DNA of 64,000 nt, from contig NZ_LPUT01000023.1 in assembly GCF_001563475.1 (NCBI RefSeq), forward strand, positions 186,001 through 250,000, written 5' to 3'. The position numbers were made by a program, and so were the translations under genes. A model generated the notes under the pieces. That model was not told the origin of the DNA. It searched no databases and worked only from the letters and a program-made list of their open reading frames with translations. The DNA is from Sporosarcina sp. HYO08. GTDB lineage: Bacteria > Bacillota > Bacilli > Bacillales_A > Planococcaceae. This document shows positions 43,812 to 51,538 of this stretch, in pieces (position 1 is the first letter of the stretch; every line of letters starts with the position of its first letter).

Positions 43812-43885
43812 CAACTCTCTTCTCTCCCGTTCACCGTTAACATACTATTTCCATTTTACCATGGAAAACAAAGAAAAGGTGCTTT

Positions 43886-43923
43886 TATAAAAAAAAGCCT
43901 TCTTTTTGGAAAAAGAAGGCTTT
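43886..43923 (-). terminator. Terminator of the choline-kinase-like gene
   Basis: AAAGCCTTCTTTTT/AAAAAGAAGGCTTT hairpin with a T-rich tail on the minus strand, overlapping the stop codon. Confidence 0.9.
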
Positions 43924-44812
43924 ATATCGCGAAAATCTGTTGAAACTTCTTCATATTTTCTTGTGCGCGCAAAAATCGCTTCATCCCATAAGCCCCAAAT
44001 TCATCGCCTTTGGCCTCTTTAAACAATGTCCATAAACTCCATAAAAAATCTTGGAAAATTTTATGCATGGCGATTCTTTGTTGTTCTTGTTTAGTCAAAG
44101 GTCGCTGAAAATAATGTTGATGGAAAATGGATTCTTCCCTTTCCGAAAGCCCACTTTCTAATGAAAATGCAGCCACATCCCAGAGCGGATCGAATTGACC
44201 GCTGTACTCCCAGTCTATCAAATAAAGGTTTCCATCCGTACTTTGGATAAAGTTTGTATACGATGGGTCTATATGACACGGTGTCTCTTGAATAGTAAAA
44301 GATTCGTATAGCGTTTTTAATTTAAATAAATCCTCTTTTACTTTTTCATAATGTCTAAATAAAGGTACGTTCACTTCTTTTACAAGTCTTTCATACGTTT
44401 CAATTAACGCAAACAAGTCAAATTGGTTATTCATGTGCACTTCAGCACGGTGCAACTTTTGAAACAATGCGGCAACCTTTTCCATCATCGAATCCAACCC
44501 GGCTAGTGCGGGCGTTAACGTCACGGCACCTGTGATTTTCTCGGTAATTTTGAAACCGCTTACATCGTTGAAGTAGAAAAGTTGTGGATTGATGCCAAGC
44601 GTTGTCGCTAACTGTAAATTCTCCATTTCTTCTTGTCGATTAACTAAAGCCCCCGTTCCCTTCCCCGGAATTCGAACGATATATTCCCTCGCATCGATGG
44701 TGATTAAATAATTAATATTCGTCATGCCGCCGACTCTCTTGATGATCTCAATGGATGCATCTGGCATTTGTATAGATTGTCTAATGATTTCAATCACTTT
44801 TGCCAACTCCAT
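43922..44812 (-). CDS. Choline/ethanolamine kinase-like phosphotransferase
   Basis: About 296 residues. The protein-kinase-like small-molecule kinase fold is shown by RVGGMTNINYLI (ATP loop), EYIVRIPGKGT, the Brenner motif CHIDPSYTNFI (catalytic Asp) and LIDWEYSGQFDPLWDVAAF (metal Asp). These match the LicA/choline kinase group rather than aminoglycoside kinases. ATG 44827 and ATG 44812 are both possible; GGGGGCGAGGG favours the latter. No lic or teichoic acid genes are adjacent, so the substrate is inferred from family only. Confidence 0.85.
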   Translation of the reverse strand: MELAKVIEIIRQSIQMPDASIEIIKRVGGMTNINYLITIDAREYIVRIPGKGTGALVNRQEEMENLQLATTLGINPQLFYFNDVSGFKITEKITGAVTLTPALAGLDSMMEKVAALFQKLHRAEVHMNNQFDLFALIETYERLVKEVNVPLFRHYEKVKEDLFKLKTLYESFTIQETPCHIDPSYTNFIQSTDGNLYLIDWEYSGQFDPLWDVAAFSLESGLSEREESIFHQHYFQRPLTKQEQQRIAMHKIFQDFLWSLWTLFKEAKGDEFGAYGMKRFLRAQENMKKFQQIFAI

Positions 44813-44865
44813 CGCCCTCGCCCCCATCCCCTATCTAGTATATTACTATTATGATCGTTATTTTC

Positions 44866-46080
44866 TTAGCGCGCAATCACTTTCTTTCCACGGAAATAGA
44901 CTTGTTGAATGGCATCGGCTTTTGAAAATTCTAAACCGGGGATTCCGTCACAAATAATAAAATTGGCGTCCATTCCCGGCAGCAATCGGCCAAAATGATT
45001 GTCTTTCCCTAAGATTTCGGCGGGGTTCGCCGTAATCAGTGCCAATAGTTGATTTTCATCATAACCTTGTTGTTGCAAAAGCCGCATAGTCGGCTGAGCG
45101 ATGGCTAATAATGACTCTACTCCGCGTAGCTGACCGTCCGTAAACGGCAGCCAGTCTGCCTCGGGATGCGGCGGTAAATAAGCATCGGTCGCGATTGAAA
45201 CAGCAATGCCTTTCTTCACTAGCTTCAAAATATCCGAAGGAGAATTTGGTTTCAGATGTGTGCCCCCAAGCGGTGTAGCTACCACCTTTACATCTGTCGT
45301 TGCAACTTTTTCAATTAAAACGTCCGTAATACCATGCGCATGATGAAGGACATCCACACCCGCCTCGATTGCCATCCGAATGCTCTCTTCCCCCGCTACG
45401 TGAACACCGATCTTTTTTCCCATTTGATGGTAAATTGAAACAGCTTGTTTTAAGTCTTCTAATTCATAGATGATTTCTCCCGCTCTTGGCACTTCATTTT
45501 CAGTGAAATTGGCAGGGGTTGCGTTGATAAAAATATTTTCTCCTGGAAACTCACTTTCCCTGGCAATTTTTCGGATTAGGAACGGGTCTTTTAATTCATC
45601 GATCGTAATCGGTCGGGATTGTGTGATGGCTGAAAAATGTGCGGGTTCCGAAAAACCAATGGATATGCTGACAGTCGCAAAGGAAACGTCAAGCGGTATT
45701 CCTTGAACAATTTCACGATAATCTTGCACGGAAAACCGACAAAGCGGATGGCCGCAAATTTGCTCGCCGATTGCTGTAATGCCTGATGAAAGTGCTTTTA
45801 GAAGGATCGCTTTTGCTGCTAGAAAATGCGTTGCAGGGGTTACCGGATATAATGAGGATGGTGCAAATTCAAGCAAATGCGTATGGCAATCGACAAGGGA
45901 TGGCGTGATGGTCGCATTTGAATAATCGACTATTGGCAAAGCAGGAAAACGTTTTTCCAATTGTCGCCAAGTGTCGATGGCAACTATTTTCCCCTTGTCA
46001 ATTACCATACCGCCATTTTGAATTGTTCCAAGTGGACTAACAGTAACAAGTTCCCCGGCTTTGATCAAATAACCGTTCAT
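44866..46080 (-). CDS. Amidohydrolase-superfamily protein
   Basis: 404 residues with the imidazolonepropionase/prolidase-like architecture. A small beta sandwich is followed by VDCHTHLLEFAP (metal HxH), VHVAGEESIRMAIEAGVDVLHHAHG (further metal histidines), VSIATDAYLPPHP (catalytic Asp) and a C-terminal GMDANFIICDG strand. It hydrolyses a C-N bond in an unknown substrate. ATG 46080 is 3 bases after the stop of the gate-domain transporter gene, so the two are translationally coupled and probably import and degrade the same compound. Confidence 0.88.
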   Translation of the reverse strand: MNGYLIKAGELVTVSPLGTIQNGGMVIDKGKIVAIDTWRQLEKRFPALPIVDYSNATITPSLVDCHTHLLEFAPSSLYPVTPATHFLAAKAILLKALSSGITAIGEQICGHPLCRFSVQDYREIVQGIPLDVSFATVSISIGFSEPAHFSAITQSRPITIDELKDPFLIRKIARESEFPGENIFINATPANFTENEVPRAGEIIYELEDLKQAVSIYHQMGKKIGVHVAGEESIRMAIEAGVDVLHHAHGITDVLIEKVATTDVKVVATPLGGTHLKPNSPSDILKLVKKGIAVSIATDAYLPPHPEADWLPFTDGQLRGVESLLAIAQPTMRLLQQQGYDENQLLALITANPAEILGKDNHFGRLLPGMDANFIICDGIPGLEFSKADAIQQVYFRGKKVIAR

Positions 46081-46083
46081 TCT

Positions 46084-47160
46084 TTAACCTACTAAGAATG
46101 GCGTTAAGAAGACGGCTAATCCCCATGCAGTCAGGAGTCGAATCATGACACCTATAAGCGCTGCATGTAACGCTTCTCTTTCATTCAAATTAGATGACTC
46201 GATCCAAGTAACTGGAATTTGACCAAAAATGACGGACAGCGGCAACCCCGAATTAGCCAGGATAAAAGAGCCGACAATTAAACGCGGATCGATCGTTGTC
46301 GATAACTCTGCCAGTTGCGCAACAGCTAAAGTTGGTGCAGCGAGAATCGAAATAATGCCTGTTGTCGGTTCAATGCTAATAAAAGATAAAACAGCCGTTA
46401 GACCCGTTTCAATCGGTCCCCATATACCGAAAAATTTTAATGTGCCGATGAAAAAGAAGACAGCCGCAATTGCCGGAATAATGATCAACAGCAGGAGCTC
46501 GACGCCTTCTTTTGCAGACGAGAAAAACGTTTCTAAAAAACGCGTTCTCGGTGTAAATCTTGGCAAGTCTTCTAAGTCTACTTTTTTCGTATCGCGATAG
46601 ATGGTAATAGAGAGGAGGAATGGAACAACAACAATGGGAAGAAGAATAGAGAAAAGGATGAGTGGAACAGATTTAATGCCAAAGACGGCGAGTGCAATGA
46701 GCCCGAGGACGAGTGTCGCAAAAGATTGCGGCGATTGAATCATTGTGGCAATGGCAATTTTTTGTTCGTCTTTCGTCGCTTTTGCTTTCACTAAAATTGG
46801 CCCGGCAATTTTACCAGCCGCATTAATATCGCCGAGAATATTGTAAACGCTTGGCACAATGACGGATGGGTTAATTTTCAACCATTTCATAACCGGGACA
46901 AATAGACGGATGAGTCCGTCTGTAAAGCCCGCGCGCTCAAGGAGACGTCCAAAAATGACACTTATGATAATGGCAATTCCCACTTCCCCCGTAAGAAACA
47001 CATCGACGACAATTGGCTTTACTTCACCCATAACGGTATTGAAGTAATTGGACAATGAATTAGGCGCTTTTAACAAAATGATCAAGGAAATAAAGACTAA
47101 TAGGACACCAATGATTTCAAACACTTGCCATTTTGACCGGTAAGATGAACTTTTTTTCAC
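46084..47160 (-). CDS. Nucleoside-recognition (gate) domain membrane transporter
   Basis: 358 residues, about nine hydrophobic segments, with two gate-domain halves: IISVIFGRLLERAGFTDGLIRLFVPVMKWLKINPSVIVPSVYNILGDINAAGKIAGP, and LIVGSFILANSGLPLSVIFGQIPV near the end. Related proteins act as solute permeases or in spore maturation (SpmA/B). The coupling to an amidohydrolase argues for uptake of its substrate, possibly a heterocyclic or purine-like amide (inference). Confidence 0.82.
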   Translation of the reverse strand: MKKSSSYRSKWQVFEIIGVLLVFISLIILLKAPNSLSNYFNTVMGEVKPIVVDVFLTGEVGIAIIISVIFGRLLERAGFTDGLIRLFVPVMKWLKINPSVIVPSVYNILGDINAAGKIAGPILVKAKATKDEQKIAIATMIQSPQSFATLVLGLIALAVFGIKSVPLILFSILLPIVVVPFLLSITIYRDTKKVDLEDLPRFTPRTRFLETFFSSAKEGVELLLLIIIPAIAAVFFFIGTLKFFGIWGPIETGLTAVLSFISIEPTTGIISILAAPTLAVAQLAELSTTIDPRLIVGSFILANSGLPLSVIFGQIPVTWIESSNLNEREALHAALIGVMIRLLTAWGLAVFLTPFLVG

Positions 47161-47296
47161 AGCCTGCCCTCCTATCGTTTCTCTATTTTATGTAGGAAGG
47201 GAAAATTGTGTGTTTGTCTTGGGTACTGATCTATATGACTGGCGAGTGACTATCACTCAGTTCTGCCGAATAGTCATGATAGGCACTTAATTGCAA

Positions 47297-47328
47297 ACAA
47301 AAAAGCACTTCTGTTAGCCAGAAGTGCC
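47297..47328 (-). terminator. Terminator of the amino-acid ABC operon
   Basis: GCACTTCTG/CAGAAGTGC arms (47305-47313 and 47319-47327) followed on the minus strand by TTTTTTG. Confidence 0.92.
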
Positions 47329-47335
47329 CCGTTCA

Positions 47336-48082
47336 TCATTTCAAACTGCGATTCAAAAATGCTTTCGTTCTTTCAAATTTCGGATTTAATAAAACTTCTT
47401 CTGGACTGCCGGATTCGATAATTTCTCCTTTATCCATAAACATCACGCGATCGGCGACTTCTTGTGCGAATCCCATTTCGTGTGTGACGACGATCATCGT
47501 CATATGTTCCTCTGCTAAATCTTTCATTACTTGCAACACTTCGCCTGTTAACTCTGGATCTAATGCAGAAGTTGGTTCGTCGAATAATAAGATATCAGGA
47601 TTCGTCATCAAAGCACGTGCGATCGCGACACGTTGTTTTTGTCCCCCCGACAATGTCGCTGGATGAGCATTCGCAAACGCTGAAAGCCCGATTTTCCCCA
47701 GGAGCTCTGTACTTCTTTTTCGAACTGCCTCTTTTGATTCCAATTTTCGCAGCTTCGGTGCAAGCTCCAAATTTTCAATGACAGTTAAATGCGGATACAA
47801 GTTAAAATGTTGAAAGACCATCCCCATTTTAGCAGTCACTCGTTTGACCTCTGATTGCTTCGGGTAGACGCCGTCTTTCACTAAATAATCACCGCCGACC
47901 GCGATCGAACCGCCGTTAATCTCTTCTAAGTGGATTAAACTGCGAAGCATTGTACTTTTTCCAGAACCCGATGGACCGATAATCGCAACAACTTCATTTT
48001 GCTTTACATCAAATGTAATTTGTTTTAATACTTCCAGCTCGCCAAATGATTTCTTTAAATTTGAAACTTCTATAATAGCCAT
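47336..48082 (-). CDS. Polar amino-acid ABC transporter ATP-binding protein
   Basis: 248 residues. Walker [10 protein letters not shown] (about residue 36), Q-loop [14 protein letters not shown], signature [15 protein letters not shown], Walker [15 protein letters not shown] and H-loop [16 protein letters not shown]. The length and sequence are typical of the GlnQ/ArtM/TcyC group. It is the last gene of a binding protein-permease-ATPase operon, 13 bp after the permease. Confidence 0.95.
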   Translation of the reverse strand: MAIIEVSNLKKSFGELEVLKQITFDVKQNEVVAIIGPSGSGKSTMLRSLIHLEEINGGSIAVGGDYLVKDGVYPKQSEVKRVTAKMGMVFQHFNLYPHLTVIENLELAPKLRKLESKEAVRKRSTELLGKIGLSAFANAHPATLSGGQKQRVAIARALMTNPDILLFDEPTSALDPELTGEVLQVMKDLAEEHMTMIVVTHEMGFAQEVADRVMFMDKGEIIESGSPEEVLLNPKFERTKAFLNRSLK

Positions 48083-48095
48083 TGTTAAAAACCCC

Positions 48096-48758
48096 TTACC
48101 CGCTAAATGTGTACTTCTTCTCCAGCCGTTTAAAGAACAGCGTGAGGATTAGTGTCATGATTAAATAAATGATTCCTGCGAAGAAGAAAGGAATGATGGT
48201 GAAATCCCTATTGACTGCCGTTTGTGCAAAGTGCAGCAATTCCGGAACTGCGACCGCGTAAAGCAGTGCTGTATCTTTCACAAGTGTAATCGATTCATTC
48301 GATACGGCCGGCAATGCGACACGGAACATTTGCGGCAAAATAATACGTGTCGTCGTCTGCCATTTCGACAACCCTAAAACTTGTGAAGCCTCATATTGCC
48401 CTTTATCAATCGCAAGTAACCCGCCGCGGAAAATTTCCGCAAAGTAAGCCGCATAGTTGAAGATAAAGGCCAATGTAGCAGCAACGAAACGGTCTAATAC
48501 TAAATGTTCACCAATAACCGGCAGCAGCGGTAACCCAAACACAAAAAATAACAATTGTAAGAGTAAAGGTGTTCCACGCATTAAATAAATATAGCCATGC
48601 GCAAACAACGAAAGCGGCTTAATGGAACTTCTTACCGCGAGCGTCAATAAGAAGCCAAGCGGAATCGACACAATAATGGCAATGAAGAACAATAATACCG
48701 TTGCCTGTGCTCCTTCTAACATCGGTTTAATGATGGATAAAAAATAATCTAACGTCAT
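48096..48758 (-). CDS. Polar amino-acid ABC transporter permease
   Basis: 220 residues, five membrane segments. It shows the HEAA-type permease motif of this family ([19 protein letters not shown] near residue 58, [39 protein letters not shown] near 105-145). It pairs with the ATPase and the lipoprotein of the same operon. A weak hairpin lies between it and the upstream binding-protein gene. Confidence 0.95.
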   Translation of the reverse strand: MTLDYFLSIIKPMLEGAQATVLLFFIAIIVSIPLGFLLTLAVRSSIKPLSLFAHGYIYLMRGTPLLLQLLFFVFGLPLLPVIGEHLVLDRFVAATLAFIFNYAAYFAEIFRGGLLAIDKGQYEASQVLGLSKWQTTTRIILPQMFRVALPAVSNESITLVKDTALLYAVAVPELLHFAQTAVNRDFTIIPFFFAGIIYLIMTLILTLFFKRLEKKYTFSG

Positions 48759-48776
48759 ACGCGTATTCCTCCAAAA

Positions 48777-48812
48777 ACAAAACAGGTTTCCCCTAAAGGA
48801 AATCCTGTTTGC
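48777..48812 (-). terminator. Intra-operon attenuating hairpin
   Basis: AACAGGaTTTCC/GGaAAcCTGTT-type stem (48809-48798 and 48791-48781) followed by TTGTTTTTGG on the minus strand. It lies between the binding-protein and permease genes, so it should give more binding-protein mRNA than transporter mRNA. Confidence 0.75.
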
Positions 48813-48828
48813 CTTTTAGTTGTTCATT

Positions 48829-49641
48829 CTATTCCTGCAAAACTTTGTTTTCCCCGAACCATTTTGTTGAAATTTCAGCTGCTGTGCCGTCTTCATTCAT
48901 TTCATCTAATGCATTTTGAAGCTTTTCCAACAGCTCTTCATTTCCTTTTTTCACACCGACACCATATTCTTCCGGCGCAAGTGATTCGTCAAGCACTTTA
49001 AATGTGCCAGGTTCTTTAGACATATAGTAATCGATAACAACTTCATCAATGACAGCCGCATCTAAACGGCCTGTTTTTAAATCTGTAAGAACGAGCACAT
49101 TGTCCGCAAATTCTGTTGTCGATTTAATTTTTGAAGCAATTGGGTTTGCATTTAAAGCGTCAAGTGCCGACGATAGTGCCTGAAGGCCAACTACTTTTCC
49201 TTCCAAATCAGCTAGCTCCGTAATATCCGAATCCGCAAGCGTCGCAACCACTTGTGCGTTTCTCAAATAAGGCTTCGTGAAAAGAACTTTTTCTTTACGC
49301 TCATCTGTAATTGTATACCCATTCCAAATTAAGTCAATTCGTCCACTGCTTAATTCAGTTTCTTTCGTTTTCCAATCGATCGGTTGGAATTTCGGCGTGT
49401 ACCCCATATGCTCTGCCGCTGCTTTCGCATAATCGATATCAAAACCTGTAATGTCATTATTTTCATCGCGGAAGCCCATTGGCGCGAATTTATCATCAAT
49501 CCCAATAACGAGTGTTTGTTTCTCTTCTCCCGCATCATTTCCTTCATTTGAAGCGTCCGATGGTTCAGTAGAACTACTACAGCCTACAAGCAGCAGTAAA
49601 GCAGCTGCTAAAATGGACATCATTGTTAACAAACGTTTCAT
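48829..49641 (-). CDS. Polar amino-acid ABC transporter substrate-binding lipoprotein
   Basis: 270 residues. A lipoprotein signal ends in the lipobox LLVGC (Cys21). An SBP family 3 domain follows: VIGIDDKFAPMGFRDENNDITGFDIDYAKAAAEHMG, ELSSGRIDLIWNGYTITDERKEKVLFTKPY, KVVGLQALSSALDAL and LKTGRLDAAVIDEVVIDYYM. The residues fit cystine- or glutamine-type ligands, but specificity cannot be fixed. First gene of the operon. Confidence 0.95.
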   Translation of the reverse strand: MKRLLTMMSILAAALLLLVGCSSSTEPSDASNEGNDAGEEKQTLVIGIDDKFAPMGFRDENNDITGFDIDYAKAAAEHMGYTPKFQPIDWKTKETELSSGRIDLIWNGYTITDERKEKVLFTKPYLRNAQVVATLADSDITELADLEGKVVGLQALSSALDALNANPIASKIKSTTEFADNVLVLTDLKTGRLDAAVIDEVVIDYYMSKEPGTFKVLDESLAPEEYGVGVKKGNEELLEKLQNALDEMNEDGTAAEISTKWFGENKVLQE

Positions 49642-49662
49642 TTCCCATAACCCCTTTTCCGT

Positions 49663-49684
49663 TTTAACGCTTTAATGCGCTAAA
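49663..49684. promoter_or_regulatory. Inverted repeat upstream of the ABC operon
   Basis: TTTAACGC-TTTAAT-GCGCTAAA, eight-base arms with one mismatch, 22 bp upstream of the binding-protein start. Possible operator; the regulator is unknown. Confidence 0.4.
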
Positions 49685-49812
49685 GTGATGTTGTGTTTAA
49701 TATAGCATACTTCATTTCAAAATGGTAGTCTTTTTATTAACTTTTTAATGCCTGCACCGACACCTCTCGAAACCCCCGGCTCTTTTCACTCGTGCTAGGC
49801 ACCCAAAAATGA

Positions 49813-49847
49813 AAAAGCGCCTGCGAATTAGTTCGTGGGCGCTTTTT
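49813..49847 (-). terminator. Terminator of the baeRF-type gene
   Basis: AAAAAGCGCC/GGCGCTTTTT arms with a 15-16-base loop and T-rich ends, directly after the stop at 49856. Confidence 0.9.
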
Positions 49848-49855
49848 CTAGTTAT

Positions 49856-50662
49856 TTATTTCTCAAGCACTTGATGAATTACGTCTTGTGCTTTACTGTT
49901 GTTGAGGTTTTTGTAAATAGTACCCGCTGGTTTGTGGCGAAGAGTTGCGGCGAAAGCGTTGGCGTGATCTGCTTCGCCTGTAATATAGACTGCATCCCAG
50001 CCCAATTGTTTTTTCAAACGTTCGACAATTTCGCCCATTCCTTTGTAAAAACGCTGCAAATTTTCGCGAAGTCGAGGTTCAATTCCATCTATACGCGTAC
50101 TGCCTCCCGAAGTCGTGTTATGGGCATCGGACATATTTCTTCTCCCCTCTGCCCATCCTTCTAAATTGGGGTCGAATTCAAAAGTCAGTTCCCCGTGGAC
50201 AAAGCCCATAGAGGTATCCAATATGCGGACTTCGCCAAAGCTCGGCAGAATAATTCCTGCCTCTGGGTATGCTTTGTACATATATTCCAATTCCTCGGTG
50301 ACAGGATGACTTTCCCAATGAAAACTTGTTTTCCGGACAGGCACCTGCACATAATGAACGGACCAAAGCTCCGGATTAGCCGACGCAAAAATCACAACGC
50401 TTTTGCGTAAGCTATTCATATTGCTTTCAATTTCTTTTGTCACTTTTTCCCTAAGCGACTTGAACGCTTTTAATTCCTTCGGGTCGTCGGAAGCTTGAAT
50501 ATACTCTTCAATTCGCTTTAAGCCACTTTTCAAATGGAGTTTCCAACCGCCATTCAATTGTTCGGGATCCCCGGGATTTGTGCTCAAATAAACACTTAAC
50601 ACACAACGGTCGCCACAACTGAATTTTTTTAGCCTTTGAAGTTCGTTCTTAATTGTTTTCAC
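49856..50662 (-). CDS. VLRF1/baeRF-type release-factor-like protein
   Basis: About 268 residues. GAAGGAGG lies eight bases before GTG 50662; longer frames reach 50698. DRCVLSVYLSTNPGD at the start, RKSVVIFASANPELWSVHYVQVPV, HPVTEELEYMYKAYPEAGIILPSFGEVRILDTSMG and the C-terminal helices resemble the bacterial/archaeal eRF1-like (baeRF) families thought to act in ribosome-associated peptide release or rescue. A conserved GGS-T loop (NTTSGGSTRIDG) is where eRF1 has its GGQ-type loop in other families. Function is predicted only. Confidence 0.7.
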   Translation of the reverse strand: MKTIKNELQRLKKFSCGDRCVLSVYLSTNPGDPEQLNGGWKLHLKSGLKRIEEYIQASDDPKELKAFKSLREKVTKEIESNMNSLRKSVVIFASANPELWSVHYVQVPVRKTSFHWESHPVTEELEYMYKAYPEAGIILPSFGEVRILDTSMGFVHGELTFEFDPNLEGWAEGRRNMSDAHNTTSGGSTRIDGIEPRLRENLQRFYKGMGEIVERLKKQLGWDAVYITGEADHANAFAATLRHKPAGTIYKNLNNSKAQDVIHQVLEK

Positions 50663-50818
50663 TCGCATCGCCTCCTTCACAATTTTCACGCATAGCATGC
50701 CCTTTTAACGGATTCTAAAACGTATGTGATTCGGGCAGATTACAGTGGAATACTTGATCACAAATAAGTATCTTTTTTATGTTTTTTGCCCATTCTAATC
50801 ACAAAGGAGGGTGATCTT

Positions 50819-50974
50819 GTGAATCAAGAAATTCTTTGCGAAGTAAACAACTGTAAATATTGGGGTTCTGGCAACCGTTGTAACGCAAAATCAATTTACG
50901 TTGTCAGTCAAAAAGGAAAAACTGCCCAAAGCAGTGAAGAAACCGATTGCAAAACTTTCGTACCGAGAGACTAA
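50819..50974 (+). CDS. DUF1540 small cysteine-rich protein
   Basis: 51 residues from GTG 50819, with GGAGGG upstream. The DUF1540 pattern is explicit: LCEVNNCKYWGSGNRCNAKSIYVVS and a final TDCKTF, giving four cysteines spaced for a metal or disulfide knot. In Bacillales these occur as one to four copies. Divergent from the baeRF-type gene. Function unknown, possibly sporulation-linked by family occurrence. Confidence 0.88.
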   Translation: MNQEILCEVNNCKYWGSGNRCNAKSIYVVSQKGKTAQSSEETDCKTFVPRD

Positions 50975-51003
50975 ACGCTATTTAGGACATAGTATCAACC
51001 AAA

Positions 51004-51043
51004 AGCGCTTCGGTATGAAGATTAATCTTCATACCGAAGCGCT
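51004..51043 (-). terminator. Terminator of the fdhA-DUF1641 operon
   Basis: Near-perfect 20-base palindrome AGCGCTTCGGTATGAAGATT with its complement, followed on the minus strand by TTTTGG. Confidence 0.8.
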
Positions 51044-51052
51044 GCTATGTCT

Positions 51053-51532
51053 TTACTTCTCCAGTTCTTTGCCCATACCTTTTAAAAAATCAAGACCAAA
51101 CTTCACCGCGCGATTAATATCGGGGTCATTCAAAGCTGTTAATAGCTGAAATACACTTACTTTATCGCCGTTATTTTGATAAAGCTCCGCTTCCTGCATG
51201 CCACTCTTTAATCCATTCGCTAATTTTTCTGTAACGGCCGGATCGATTGATGAGAAGACGCCAGCGACATTCATAACGTGATTGATCAGATTCGTCACGG
51301 GTTCTTTCGATACTTGGTCAATCGCAATTTTCGAAATGGCATCTTTTGCTTTTGCCATTGCCTGCACCGCGTCAAGTACACCAGCTTGATCTAATTCACC
51401 CGTAATCGCTATTAATTTTTGGAGGGCCTCATCTTGTTCGGCGATGAATGTTTGAAGTTCTTCTAACTTTTTTTGTTTGGATTGTTCTTCCGTCAATTCA
51501 TTCCGAATAATCGTCGTAATTGGTTCCGCCAT
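51053..51532 (-). CDS. DUF1641 protein, formate dehydrogenase partner (YrhD-like)
   Basis: 159 residues, helical and acidic. The C-terminal block (FQLLTALNDPDINRAVKFGLDFLKGMGKEL) is the DUF1641 core. In Bacillus subtilis yrhD lies next to yrhE in the same way, and the family is thought to be a small subunit or accessory of the oxidoreductase. GAGGAG lies inside the end of fdhA, and ATG 51532 is 6 bases from the fdhA stop. Confidence 0.9.
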   Translation of the reverse strand: MAEPITTIIRNELTEEQSKQKKLEELQTFIAEQDEALQKLIAITGELDQAGVLDAVQAMAKAKDAISKIAIDQVSKEPVTNLINHVMNVAGVFSSIDPAVTEKLANGLKSGMQEAELYQNNGDKVSVFQLLTALNDPDINRAVKFGLDFLKGMGKELEK

Positions 51533-51538
51533 GGCTCC

